Shown here piece by piece: positions 7,788-16,109 of a stretch of 64,000 nucleotides of DNA; the first letter of the stretch is position 1; each line of letters begins with the position of its first letter. The stretch is from positions 74,351 to 138,350 of the forward strand of contig NZ_LMUQ01000049.1 in the NCBI RefSeq assembly GCF_009765865.1, written 5' to 3'. Source of the DNA: Acidisoma sp. L85 (GTDB lineage: Bacteria; Pseudomonadota; Alphaproteobacteria; Acetobacterales; Acetobacteraceae). The position numbers and the translations under genes are program-made. The notes below the pieces were generated by a model. That model worked only from the letters and a program-made list of their open reading frames with translations, made no database searches and was not told the origin of the DNA.

Positions 7788-9380
7788 TCAATGCGCGTCA
7801 GCCGGTGGAGCTTTCGGCCGGACGACCTTTTTCATCAGCGGCACCATCACCGTTGCGATGATGAAGCAGAGGGCAATGCTGAGGAAGGCGTCTGAGAAAG
7901 ACAGCGTCTGGGCCTCGTTCCACGTCAGCAGCCACAGGGATTTGAGTGCCATGGCGCCACCTTTCGCGGCATCGCCTCCAGCCAGAACCGTATCGTGGGC
8001 GGTGGTTCGCTGAAGCAACGCGGTCATCGCGGGATTTGCGGTGGTCAGATGTTCGGCGAGCCGCTCGAAATGCAGGTTGGTGCGGTTGTTCAGGATCGTC
8101 CCGCACGCGGCAATGCCGATGGCGCCGCCGAGATTTCGCATCAGGTTGAACAAGCCGGAGGCGAGCTTGAGGCGATTTGGTGCGAGGCCGCCCAAAGTCA
8201 GCGTCACCGTCGGCGCCACGGCGAATTGCTGCGCGAAGCCGCGGAAGGCTTGGGGCAGCAGCAATTGCCGCCATCCCCAGTCATGGGTGATCGGCGTGAA
8301 GAACCACATCGAGAGGGCGAAACAGCCGAGGCCGAACATCATCAGCCAGCGCAGGTCGATGCGTTTGGCGAGCACGGTGTAGACGGGAATCGCGCAGACC
8401 TGGAACAGGCCGGTCGAAAAGATCGCAAGGCCGATCTGCAGGGCGCTGAAGCCGCGCACGCCGCTGAGGAAGAGCGGCGTGAGGTAGATGGTCGCGAAGA
8501 TGCCGATGCCGGTGACGAAGGAGAAGAAACAGCCCAAGGCGAAGTTGCGGCTTTTGAGCGCGCGCAGATCGACCACTGGCTGCGCGATGGTAAGGCTGCG
8601 CCAGACAAAGGCGACCCCCGCGATGCCCGAGACCCAGGCAGCCGCGCGAATGCTGTCATCGCCGAACCAATCCCATCGCGGTCCTTCCTCCAGCGTATAT
8701 TCGAGGCAGCCGAGGAAGAGCGCCATCAGCACCATGCCGAGATAGTCGGCGCCTTTGAGAAGTGAGAGGTCGGCCTTGTCGATGCGGATGAGGATCGGGA
8801 CCACAACAGCGACGAAGATTCCAGGCACGAGGTTGATGAAGAACAGCCAGTGCCAGGAATAATTATCCGTGATCCAGCCGCCGACGGTCGGCCCCAAGGT
8901 CGGGGCCAGCGAGGACAGCGCGCCGATGGTCGCGGCGGCAAGGACGATCTGCGGGCCTGAGAAGAACGCGAAAGCCGTGGTGAAGACGGTCGGGATCATC
9001 GAGCCGCCAAGGAAGCCCTGCAGCGCGCGGAACGCGATCATGCTCTGGATGTTCCAGGCGGCGCCGCACAGCAGGCTGGCCAGGGTGAAACCGACGGCTG
9101 AGGCGCAGAACAGCCAGCGCGTCGACATCACGCGCGACAGCCAGCCGGAGAGCGGAATGACGATGATCTCGGCGATCAGGTAGCTGGTTTGCACCCAGGC
9201 GGTTTCGTCCGTGCCGGCCGACAGACCGCCGCCGATATCGCGCAGCGAAGCGGAGACGATCTGGATGTCGAGCAAAGCGATGAACATGCCGACGGCCATG
9301 GTGGCGAAGGCGAAAATCTTGCCGGTTTGCGTGAGGGTTCGTGGCGCGCCGGGCGCGGCCGCGACCGAGAAGGCGCTCAT
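7788..9380 (-). CDS. emrB: DHA2-family drug efflux permease, EmrB type
   Basis: A 530-residue major facilitator transporter with the 14-helix layout of the DHA2/EmrB family. The family's early motif is seen in LDIQIVSASLRDIGGGLSA followed by TDETAWVQTSYLIAE. The motif C-like stretch LGPTVGGWITDNYSWHWLF is also present. EmrB works with a periplasmic adaptor and an outer-membrane channel to expel hydrophobic compounds with proton exchange. The ATG overlaps the stop of the adaptor gene as ATGA, so the two are translationally coupled. No outer-membrane TolC-type gene is adjacent. The substrate is unknown. Confidence 0.92.
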   Translation of the reverse strand: MSAFSVAAAPGAPRTLTQTGKIFAFATMAVGMFIALLDIQIVSASLRDIGGGLSAGTDETAWVQTSYLIAEIIVIPLSGWLSRVMSTRWLFCASAVGFTLASLLCGAAWNIQSMIAFRALQGFLGGSMIPTVFTTAFAFFSGPQIVLAAATIGALSSLAPTLGPTVGGWITDNYSWHWLFFINLVPGIFVAVVVPILIRIDKADLSLLKGADYLGMVLMALFLGCLEYTLEEGPRWDWFGDDSIRAAAWVSGIAGVAFVWRSLTIAQPVVDLRALKSRNFALGCFFSFVTGIGIFATIYLTPLFLSGVRGFSALQIGLAIFSTGLFQVCAIPVYTVLAKRIDLRWLMMFGLGCFALSMWFFTPITHDWGWRQLLLPQAFRGFAQQFAVAPTVTLTLGGLAPNRLKLASGLFNLMRNLGGAIGIAACGTILNNRTNLHFERLAEHLTTANPAMTALLQRTTAHDTVLAGGDAAKGGAMALKSLWLLTWNEAQTLSFSDAFLSIALCFIIATVMVPLMKKVVRPKAPPADAH

Positions 9381-10504
9381 TGGCTGGGGGCGTCGCGATC
9401 CCGCTCGACGACCGAGGCGGTGACTGAGAGGCCGGGCCGCAGCCTTCCGAGTTCGGACGCGCCGTCATCGAGGCGAATGCGGACCGGGACGCGCTGCACG
9501 ATCTTGGTGAAGTTGCCGGTCGCGTTCTCGGCGGGCAAGACGCTGAACTCGGCGCCTGTGGCGGGTGCCAGACTGACGACATGGCCGTGGAAGACCTCGC
9601 CAGGGAGAACATCGGCGGTAATGTTCACCGGCTGTCCGGCCTTCATGCGGGCGAGCTGGCTTTCCTTGAAATTCGCATCCACCCAGAGGTCGTGCGCCGG
9701 GATGACGGAGAGAAGCTGCGCGCCGATCGCGGCGAAGGCGCCGAGTTGCGCGCTGCGGTTGCCGACGACGCCGTCCACGGGCGAGCGCAGGGAGGTATAG
9801 CCGAGATTGAGCCGGGCCGTGTCGCGGTCGGCAATCGAGGCGGCGAGCGAGGCTTGCGCCTGCTGGCTTTCCGTGTCGATCACGTCTAGCCGGCGGCGGG
9901 CTGCTTCTAGTCCGGCATGGGCCTTGGCGTCGGCGCCGACCGCCTCGGTATAGGTCGCGTTGGCTTGCTGGTAGCGTTGCAGCGACGCCCACTGATCCTT
10001 GGACAGGGATTGATAGCGGTCGGTGTCTTCCTTCGTGCGGATCGTCTCGGCATTGGTGGTGATGAGATCCGCCTGGGCCTGCGCGATGGTCGATTCTTGG
10101 AGGCGGCGGGTTGCGGCGATATTGGCGAGCGACGCCTGCTGCATGGCGACCGCGGCATCGGCCTTGGCGAGGGCGGCACGGTAGTCGCGGTCGTCGATCT
10201 GGAGGAGGAGTTGCCCCGCTTTCACGGTCTGGTTGTCCGCGATGGCGAGTTTCGTGATGAAGCCGCTGACCTGGGGGGCGATGACGGTGATGTCGCCACC
10301 AACATAGGCGTCATCGGTGCTTTCGATGAAGCGGCCGATTGTCCACCAGTCGTAGCCATACCAGCTGCCGCCCGTCGCGATGACCAGAGCCGTCGCGGCG
10401 AGCAGAAGTTTCCTACGGGAAAGACGAGCGGTTTTGACGGGTGCGGGAGCGAGGTCGCGCGGGATGACGGCGGCACCTTGTCTCTCAAGCACTTGGTCGC
10501 TCAT
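9377..10504 (-). CDS. emrA: EmrA/HlyD-type periplasmic adaptor of the efflux pump
   Basis: A 375-residue membrane fusion protein. After a short cytoplasmic N-terminus there is one membrane helix (LLLAATALVIATGGSWYGY), then a lipoyl-like half motif (DAYVGGDITVIAPQVSGFI), a long coiled-coil hairpin of about 130 residues, and the second lipoyl half plus beta-barrel (LRSPVDGVVGNRSAQLG). I start at the ATG 10504 because a GGAGGG ribosome binding site lies just upstream of it; a start 12 codons earlier would place that site inside the gene. It pairs with the EmrB permease and is divergent from the HxlR regulator, which probably controls it. Confidence 0.9.
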   Translation of the reverse strand: MSDQVLERQGAAVIPRDLAPAPVKTARLSRRKLLLAATALVIATGGSWYGYDWWTIGRFIESTDDAYVGGDITVIAPQVSGFITKLAIADNQTVKAGQLLLQIDDRDYRAALAKADAAVAMQQASLANIAATRRLQESTIAQAQADLITTNAETIRTKEDTDRYQSLSKDQWASLQRYQQANATYTEAVGADAKAHAGLEAARRRLDVIDTESQQAQASLAASIADRDTARLNLGYTSLRSPVDGVVGNRSAQLGAFAAIGAQLLSVIPAHDLWVDANFKESQLARMKAGQPVNITADVLPGEVFHGHVVSLAPATGAEFSVLPAENATGNFTKIVQRVPVRIRLDDGASELGRLRPGLSVTASVVERDRDAPSQ

Positions 10505-10561
10505 GAACGCCCTCCGGCCCCAGTGGCTTGCATGTTGCAATCAACCTGCGCTAGTCGATAG

Positions 10562-10648
10562 CATTGTGCAAGTGACTAGGTTGGTCGGCGGTGCATGGCT
10601 GACCTCAAGCAACCCCCGCACTGCATCGAGCGTGAGACTTGCATAATG
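10562..10648. promoter_or_regulatory. Mirrored motif between emrAB and the HxlR gene
   Basis: The 12-base word ACTTGCAyAATG occurs twice in opposite orientation: as ACTTGCATAATG on the plus strand (10637-10648) and as ACTTGCACAATG on the minus strand (10573-10562), 11 of 12 bases the same. Each copy contains a -10-like hexamer (CATAAT, CACAAT) pointing at its own gene, so the pair may be two divergent promoters, or the operator half-sites of the HxlR protein, or both. No good -35 box is visible for either. HxlR-family members usually bind inverted repeats in their own promoter region. Confidence 0.45.
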
Positions 10649-10673
10649 ATAGAGACATCCGGAGAATGGCGGG

Positions 10674-11255
10674 ATGCAACGTAAAAGCTTCGGCGACATG
10701 CAGTGCCCCATCGCTCGCAGCCTCGAGCGGGTAGGGGAGTGGTGGAGTATCCTCATCCTGCGTGACGCCTTCCACGGCCTCACGCGCTTCGATGAGTTCC
10801 AGAAGAGTCTGGATATCGCGCCCAATATTCTGACGCGCCGGCTGGCGGCGCTGGTTGAGAGCGGATTGCTGGAGCGTCGGCGCTATAGCGAGCGGCCACC
10901 GCGTGACGAGTACATTCTCACGGACCTCGGCCGCGATTTCCGGCCGGTGATGCAGGCGCTCCTCGGCTGGGGCAACCGGCACTTCGCGCCGGAAGGGTTG
11001 AGCGTCGTCTACGAGGATACCGATACCGGCACGATCGCGGAGCCGGTGATGGTCGATCGCCTCAGCGGCCAGCCGATGAATGATGCGCGCTTTCAACTTA
11101 CGGCGGGGCCGGCCGCTGGTGCGCGGGTGCAGGCGCGGATCGAGGCCGCCGCCAAGCGTCGGGCGCAGGCTCAAGCTCAGGCGTCTCGTCAGGCGGCGCC
11201 TCTCCGTGGCATGACGGCTTCGGGTCGGCGCGGCCGACGCGCGGGACAAATTTGA
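10674..11255 (+). CDS. HxlR-family transcriptional regulator
   Basis: The 193-residue protein begins with the HxlR winged-helix domain (residues 1-110). The typical Cys11 of this family is in FGDMQCPIARSLE, followed by VGEWWSILILRDAFHGLTRF and the recognition segment APNILTRRLAALVESGLLER. An extra 80-residue tail is rich in Ala, Arg and Gln and of unknown role. HxlR proteins are redox- or aldehyde-responsive repressors or activators. The gene is divergent from emrAB with 169 bases between, which suggests local control of the pump. The start ATG is preceded by GGAGAATGG. Confidence 0.9.
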   Translation: MQRKSFGDMQCPIARSLERVGEWWSILILRDAFHGLTRFDEFQKSLDIAPNILTRRLAALVESGLLERRRYSERPPRDEYILTDLGRDFRPVMQALLGWGNRHFAPEGLSVVYEDTDTGTIAEPVMVDRLSGQPMNDARFQLTAGPAAGARVQARIEAAAKRRAQAQAQASRQAAPLRGMTASGRRGRRAGQI

Positions 11256-11265
11256 ACGGGTGGGC

Positions 11266-12000
11266 ATGGACGGCCGTCTGCCGCGCTACATCGAGATCCG
11301 TCAGGCACTAGAGAGCCGTATCGTCTCCGGCGACTGGGCGCCGGGCCATCCCGTTCCCTCGGAACTGACGCTGGCGGCGCTGTACGGCTGCTCGCGCATG
11401 ACGGTGAACAAGGCGCTTTCGGCGCTGTCGGAGGCCGGGCTTATCGCTCGCAAGCGGCGATCTGGGTCGGTGGTTGCCGTGCCACGGTCAGAGGAGACGA
11501 TCCTCGAAATCCACGACATCAAGGCTGAGGTCGCGGCGAGCGGCAAACCTTACCGCCACGTTGTATTGAGCCGCGGGACGCGGCCGGCGCGTGCGGAGGA
11601 TGCGCGGCGGCTTGGGCTGCCACGGGGGAGCCCGGTGCTGGCGATCGCGGTGCGCCATTTGGCTGCGGGGCACCCCTTCGTCCATGAGGATCGGCTGCTG
11701 AACCTCGCCGCCGTGCCACAGGCGGAGGAGGAGGCTTTCGAGACGGCGCCGCCAGGGACTTGGCTGTTGCGGGAGATCCCTTGGACCGAGGCGGAGCACG
11801 CGATCCGCGCCGTCAGTGCTGATGCCGAGATCGCGACGTCTCTTGTGTTAGCCAGTGGTGCCGCCTGCCTGCAGGTGGAGCGGCGGACCTGGCAGGCGGG
11901 GACGCCGATCACGAGCGTTCGGCTGACCTATCCCGGAGATCGGCACGAGTTGGTTGCTCGGTTCAATCCTGCCGGCTCGCGGCCTCGGAGGATGGGCTGA
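11266..12000 (+). CDS. GntR-family regulator, HutC subfamily
   Basis: A 244-residue protein with an N-terminal GntR winged helix (residues 5-70, LPRYIEIRQALESRIVSGDW then PVPSELTLAALYGCSRMTVN) and a C-terminal UTRA ligand-binding domain (about 90-235). The subfamily is that of HutC, but no hut genes for histidine breakdown are near, so I do not name it hutC. An alternative GTG start lies two codons upstream at 11260. A perfect HutC-type operator word, GTATAGAC, lies 25 bases after its stop and before the ABC transporter genes. It is therefore the probable repressor of the downstream transport and dehydrogenase operon, with a substrate or intermediate as inducer. Confidence 0.88.
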   Translation: MDGRLPRYIEIRQALESRIVSGDWAPGHPVPSELTLAALYGCSRMTVNKALSALSEAGLIARKRRSGSVVAVPRSEETILEIHDIKAEVAASGKPYRHVVLSRGTRPARAEDARRLGLPRGSPVLAIAVRHLAAGHPFVHEDRLLNLAAVPQAEEEAFETAPPGTWLLREIPWTEAEHAIRAVSADAEIATSLVLASGAACLQVERRTWQAGTPITSVRLTYPGDRHELVARFNPAGSRPRRMG

Positions 12001-12022
12001 GCGCGGAGGGCGTAATTCTTAA

Positions 12023-12035
12023 TATGTATAGACAT
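12023..12035 (+). promoter_or_regulatory. Candidate HutC-type operator
   Basis: The sequence TATGTATAGACAT contains GTATAGAC, an exact match to the GTNTANAC consensus reported for the HutC subfamily of GntR regulators. The core ATGT...ACAT is symmetric. It lies between the regulator gene and the binding-protein gene, 140 bases before the latter's ATG. Its position makes it the likely control point of the 12.2-17.1 kb operon. It was found by eye, not by a matrix scan. Confidence 0.6.
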
Positions 12036-12174
12036 GTCGCCTTGACGCTCGTCCTGTCTTGGCGTGAGATTGCCTCGTGGCTGCCATGCGTGTGACGTTA
12101 GCCACGGACCGTGCGAGCGATGCGTCTTTGTGTGGGCGCAGGCGCGCCCAGATCATCTTCCAAGGGAAAAACCG

Positions 12175-13176
12175 ATGAGCCTATCGATCTGGAAGGGTGC
12201 CTGTCTCGCCGCCGCCGCCGCGATCAGCCTCGCGATACGCCCGGCTCTTGCGGCGGACAGCATTCCGACGAAGCCCGAACCGGGCACCTTCAAACTCGGC
12301 ACTGAGCCCTGGCTCGGCTACGGGCAATGGGATGTCGCGGCGAGCAAGGGCTTCTTCGCGAAGCGCGGGCTGAGCAAGGTCGAGCTCGTCAATTTCAGCG
12401 AGGATAAGGACCTCAACGCCGCGCTCGCCAGCGGTCAGTTGGACGGCGCCAATGTCGCGAGCCATACCGCGATGGTGATGGCGGCTGCTGGGCTACCGAT
12501 CAAGGTCATCATGCTACTCGATTTCAGCATGACGGCGGATGCGATCCTGTCGGGCAAGGACGTAAATACGGTTGAAGATCTCAAGGGCAAGAAGATTGCT
12601 TTCGAGCAAGGCACGACGAGCGACATTCTGCTGAACTACGCGCTGCAGTCCAAAGGCATGACGATCGCTGACGTGACGCCGGTGCCGATGCCGGCGGCTG
12701 ATGCGGGCAGCGCGCTAATCGCGGGGCGGGTCCCGGTGGCGGTGACCTATGAGCCGTATCTGACCGCGGCTCGGGCGCAGAACCATGACGTGAAGCTGCT
12801 GTTCAGCGCGGGCGTCGATCCTGGCTTGATCAGCGACGTTCTGGTGGTTCGGGATTCGGTGCTTAAGGAAAAGCCGGGCCAGGTTCTCGCCATGGTCGAG
12901 GCTTGGAACGATGCACTGACCGACTACAAAGCCAATACGGCGGAGGACCGCGGGATCATCGCCAAGGCAGTTGGATCAGACCTCGCCAGTCTCAACACTG
13001 CGTTCGATGGCGTGCGTTTCTATTCGCTCGCGGAGAACAAGCAGGTGCTGCAGGGGAGTTACGCTCAGAAGACCTTCCTTGACGTGGAACAGGCGGCTAC
13101 CAAGGCGGGGATTCTATCGTCGAAGGTCGACGCGAAGGATCTTATCGATCCGAGCTTTGTCGAGGCCGCGCAGTAG
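12175..13176 (+). CDS. NitT/TauT-family ABC transporter substrate-binding protein
   Basis: A 333-residue exported protein. Residues 1-25 form a signal peptide ending at PALAADS. The mature part has the NMT1/SsuA-like start FKLGTEPWLGYGQWDVAASKG, then LNAALASGQLDGANVASHTA, typical of binding proteins for nitrate, sulfonates, taurine and pyrimidine precursors. The ATG at 12175 follows an AAGGGA ribosome binding site; the longer open frame upstream is not needed. It starts the transport part of the operon and is followed by a permease and an ATPase. The ligand is unknown; the downstream dehydrogenases suggest a hydroxylated organic compound, possibly a sulfonate. Confidence 0.87.
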   Translation: MSLSIWKGACLAAAAAISLAIRPALAADSIPTKPEPGTFKLGTEPWLGYGQWDVAASKGFFAKRGLSKVELVNFSEDKDLNAALASGQLDGANVASHTAMVMAAAGLPIKVIMLLDFSMTADAILSGKDVNTVEDLKGKKIAFEQGTTSDILLNYALQSKGMTIADVTPVPMPAADAGSALIAGRVPVAVTYEPYLTAARAQNHDVKLLFSAGVDPGLISDVLVVRDSVLKEKPGQVLAMVEAWNDALTDYKANTAEDRGIIAKAVGSDLASLNTAFDGVRFYSLAENKQVLQGSYAQKTFLDVEQAATKAGILSSKVDAKDLIDPSFVEAAQ

Positions 13177-13211
13177 ATTGTGGCTACTTGCTTGATCACT
13201 GAGTCCGTTTG

Positions 13212-14012
13212 ATGCGCCGCCGTCCCCGATTTTTCGTCATTGGCGCGCGCATCGACCGGACGTTGTTCGTCGCCATCGCCGTTGTCGTGTTTCTGCTGCT
13301 CGGCCTGATCTGGTGGGTTGCGACGGCGGGGGGCTTCGTGACGGCGATTTTCTTGCCGTCGCCGGCTGGCGTGTGGAACCAGATGGTGAAGCTCGCGGCG
13401 AATGGCACGCTGTGGGATGACGCGCGTATCAGCTTCTATCGCATCGTCATCGGCTTCCTGATCGCCTCGGCGATGTCGATCCCGATCGGCGTGCTGATCG
13501 GCTGCTTCCGGGTATGGGAAGCGGCAATCGAACCGCTGGTGGATTTCGTGCGCTACATGCCGGTAGTTGCCTTCGTGCCGCTGACGATCCTCTGGGCTGG
13601 CACGGGCGATACGCAGAAATTCCTCATCATCTGGATCGGCACCTTCTTCCAGCAGGTGCTCATGGTGATGGATAATGTGAAGCGCGTGCCGGAGGATTTC
13701 GTCGGTCTTGGGCGCACGTTGGGGTTGCCGGAGCGCAAGATTCTCATGCGCATCGTGGTGCCCTCGGCGCTGCCTGGCATCTGGGACACACTGCGCATCA
13801 GCTTGGGATGGGCCTGGACTTGGCTCGTGCTGGCGGAGCTGGTGGCGGCTACTTCCGGGCTCGGCTATCGCATCACCGTGTCGCAGCGCTATTTCCAGAC
13901 CAATACGATCATCGGCTATATCCTGCTGCTCGGCATCTTCGGCCTCATCACGGACCAGGCGATGAAGGCGATGGAGAAGGTGCTGTTCCGTTATGCGGCG
14001 CGGGCACAATGA
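13212..14012 (+). CDS. NitT/TauT-family ABC transporter permease
   Basis: A 266-residue inner-membrane permease of the SsuC/TauC type with about six membrane helices. The ATPase-coupling EAA loop is seen in ERKILMRIVVPSALPGIWDT. The ATG at 13212 is preferred over the in-frame TTG three bases upstream. The stop overlaps the ATPase start as ATGA. It forms an importer with the binding protein before it and the ATPase after it. Confidence 0.9.
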   Translation: MRRRPRFFVIGARIDRTLFVAIAVVVFLLLGLIWWVATAGGFVTAIFLPSPAGVWNQMVKLAANGTLWDDARISFYRIVIGFLIASAMSIPIGVLIGCFRVWEAAIEPLVDFVRYMPVVAFVPLTILWAGTGDTQKFLIIWIGTFFQQVLMVMDNVKRVPEDFVGLGRTLGLPERKILMRIVVPSALPGIWDTLRISLGWAWTWLVLAELVAATSGLGYRITVSQRYFQTNTIIGYILLLGIFGLITDQAMKAMEKVLFRYAARAQ

Positions 14013-14791
14013 GCGTTCCGAAGCTCCAGATCGGTGGGCTCAACAAATCCTTTGGCAAAGGCGCCAAGCGGGTGCAGGCGCTGTTCGACATCGATCTCAG
14101 TTTGGCAGATCGCGAGTTTGTGTCCCTGGTCGGGACTTCAGGCTGCGGGAAGAGCACGTTGCTTTCGATTGTCGCGGGGCTGATGGATTTCGATTCCGGG
14201 ACGCTGCTGGTGGATGGCGAGCCCGTGACGGGGCCGGGGCTCGATCGTGGCGTGGTGTTTCAGACCTACACGCTGCTGCCCTGGCTGACGGCACAGCAGA
14301 ATGTGGAGTTCGCGCTGAAGGCCGCCGGCTACAAGGGCCGCGAGCGGCGGGAGATCGCGCGCGAGCATATCGAATTGGTGCGGCTTACCCGTTTCGCGAA
14401 CGCTTATCCGAATGAGCTTTCCGGCGGCATGAAGCAGCGCGTGGCGATCGCGCGGGCGCTGTCCTACCGGCCCAAAATGTTGCTGATGGACGAGCCTTTT
14501 GGCGCGTTGGATGCCCTGACGCGGCGACAGATGCAGGAGTTGTTGACGCGCATCTGGGAGGAGCATCGGCTCACCGTGCTGTTCGTCACGCATGACGTGG
14601 AGGAGGCGGTTTTCCTGTCCGACCGCGTTGTTGTCATGGGGATCGCGCCGGGCTGCATCAAGCGGACATTCGATGTGGGTGTTGGGCGGCCGCGCGACGA
14701 GGATAGCATTTCCAGTCCGCAGGCGGTGGCCCTGCAGCGAGAAGTGCTGCGTTCGATCCGCGAGGAGTCGCTCAAGATGGAGGCTGCATGA
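14009..14791 (+). CDS. NitT/TauT-family ABC transporter ATPase
   Basis: A 260-residue ATP-binding subunit with all expected motifs: Walker A GTSGCGKST (near residue 42), Q-loop VFQTYTLLPWLT, signature LSGGMKQRVAIARA, Walker B LLMDEPFGALD and the switch histidine in FVTHDVEEA. The start ATG overlaps the permease stop, and its stop overlaps the hisD-like start as ATGA. This shows that transport and the first enzyme are made from one coupled message. It is of the SsuB/TauB type. Confidence 0.93.
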   Translation: MSVPKLQIGGLNKSFGKGAKRVQALFDIDLSLADREFVSLVGTSGCGKSTLLSIVAGLMDFDSGTLLVDGEPVTGPGLDRGVVFQTYTLLPWLTAQQNVEFALKAAGYKGRERREIAREHIELVRLTRFANAYPNELSGGMKQRVAIARALSYRPKMLLMDEPFGALDALTRRQMQELLTRIWEEHRLTVLFVTHDVEEAVFLSDRVVVMGIAPGCIKRTFDVGVGRPRDEDSISSPQAVALQREVLRSIREESLKMEAA

Positions 14792-16107
14792 CCGCCGTTC
14801 CGAATCTCCACGATCTGACCGCGGCGGACCAGACGCCGCCAGCGTTGTTCGCTCGCACCGAAGCGGATCTGACCGTCTTCATGGATCGCGCGAAGCCGAT
14901 CATCGAGGCAGTGCGGCGGGAAGGTGACGCGGCGTTGCGGCGCTTCGCTCATGAGTTCGATCATGCGCCGGCTGATCTGTCCTTGCGCGTGACCGAGGCC
15001 GAATTCGACGCGGCCGCAAAGGCCGTCAGCGCGGAGGTGCGCGCCGCGCTGGAATTCGCGATCGACAATATCCGCCGCTTCCACGAGGCGCAGAAGCCCG
15101 AAGACATGTGGCTGAAAGAAATCCAGCCCGGTGTCTTCGCGGGCGACCGCTTCCTGCCGATCGAGTCCATCGCCTGCTACGTGCCGCGCGGAAAAGGCTC
15201 GTTCCCGAGCGTCTTCATGATGACGACGATCCCCGGCAAGGTCGCGGGTGTGCCGCGCCTGATCGTGCTGACGCCTCCGGGACCGGATGGCACGGTGGAT
15301 GCGGCGACGTTGGTGGCGGCGAGGCTGATTGGCGTGACGGAAGTGTACAAATGCGGCGGCGCGCAGGGCGTCTCGGCGGTGGCCTTTGGCACCGAGACCG
15401 TGCCGAAATGCCTCAAGATCGTGGGACCTGGCAGCCCTTGGGTGGTCGCGGCCAAGCGGCTGCTGTCCGATCACATCGATCCCGGAACGCCGGCGGGGCC
15501 GAGCGAGGCGATTGTTTTGGCAGATGGTGCCGCAAACGGTGCTTTGGCGGCGCTGGACCTCATTATCGAGTCTGAGCATGGCCCGGATTCCTCCGCCTAT
15601 CTCGTCACCAGCAGCCGCCGCGTGGCGGAAGAGGCGCGGGCAGCGCTGCCTAAGTATTGGGCGGAGATGGAGGAGGGCAGGGCGAAGTTCTCGCAGGCGG
15701 TGCTGTGCGGCCCGCATGGTGGGATCGTGCTGACGAAGGATTTCGACGCAGCCATCGCCTTCGTCAATGACTATGCGCCGGAGCATTTGGAGATCCTGGC
15801 GGCCGAGCCGCTTGCCGTGATGGGGCGGATCAAGAATGCGGGCGAGATCCTGCTCGGTGAGTATACACCGATGACGATCGGCAATTTCGTGCTCGGACCG
15901 AATGCTGTTTTGCCGACCGGGGCGGCGGCCAAAACGGCTTCGCCGCTTTCCGTGTTCGACTACATGAAGCGGTCGTCTATCGGCTATGTCACCAAGACCG
16001 GCTTTCCGCCGCTCGCGAAACATGCCGAAGTTCTGGCGCGGTACGAGGGTTTCGACGGCCATGCGCGCGCTGTTTCATCGCTTCGCGCCAAAATCCAAGC
16101 CGGCTGA
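14788..16107 (+). CDS. Histidinol-dehydrogenase-family enzyme (catabolic HisD paralogue)
   Basis: A 439-residue HisD-family protein. The catalytic pair is kept: Glu332-His333 in YAPEHLE, as in E326/H327 of enteric HisD. Two zinc-ligand positions differ. The QAEH motif reads ESEH (Glu261, His264), so Gln becomes Glu. The GDY aspartate reads GNF (Asn366). The last ligand His425 is kept in GHARAV. The substrate-side NHVLPT motif reads NAVLPT (Ala373). HisD enzymes carry out NAD-linked four-electron oxidation of a primary alcohol to an acid. These changes and the setting (transporter, HutC-type regulator, other dehydrogenases; no his genes) point to another alcohol as substrate. The HisD-like dihydroxypropanesulfonate 3-dehydrogenase (HpsN) is one precedent. 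Confidence 0.85.
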   Translation: MTAVPNLHDLTAADQTPPALFARTEADLTVFMDRAKPIIEAVRREGDAALRRFAHEFDHAPADLSLRVTEAEFDAAAKAVSAEVRAALEFAIDNIRRFHEAQKPEDMWLKEIQPGVFAGDRFLPIESIACYVPRGKGSFPSVFMMTTIPGKVAGVPRLIVLTPPGPDGTVDAATLVAARLIGVTEVYKCGGAQGVSAVAFGTETVPKCLKIVGPGSPWVVAAKRLLSDHIDPGTPAGPSEAIVLADGAANGALAALDLIIESEHGPDSSAYLVTSSRRVAEEARAALPKYWAEMEEGRAKFSQAVLCGPHGGIVLTKDFDAAIAFVNDYAPEHLEILAAEPLAVMGRIKNAGEILLGEYTPMTIGNFVLGPNAVLPTGAAAKTASPLSVFDYMKRSSIGYVTKTGFPPLAKHAEVLARYEGFDGHARAVSSLRAKIQAG

Positions 16108-16109
16108 CA

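Noticed and set aside
11266-12000. Histidine utilization repressor hutC as a named gene
   Set aside because: There are no hutU, hutH, hutI or hutG genes nearby; only the subfamily is supported.
14788-16107. Naming the gene hisD for histidine biosynthesis
   Set aside because: Zinc-site and substrate-site residues differ and the gene sits in a catabolic operon with a transporter; no other his genes are near.
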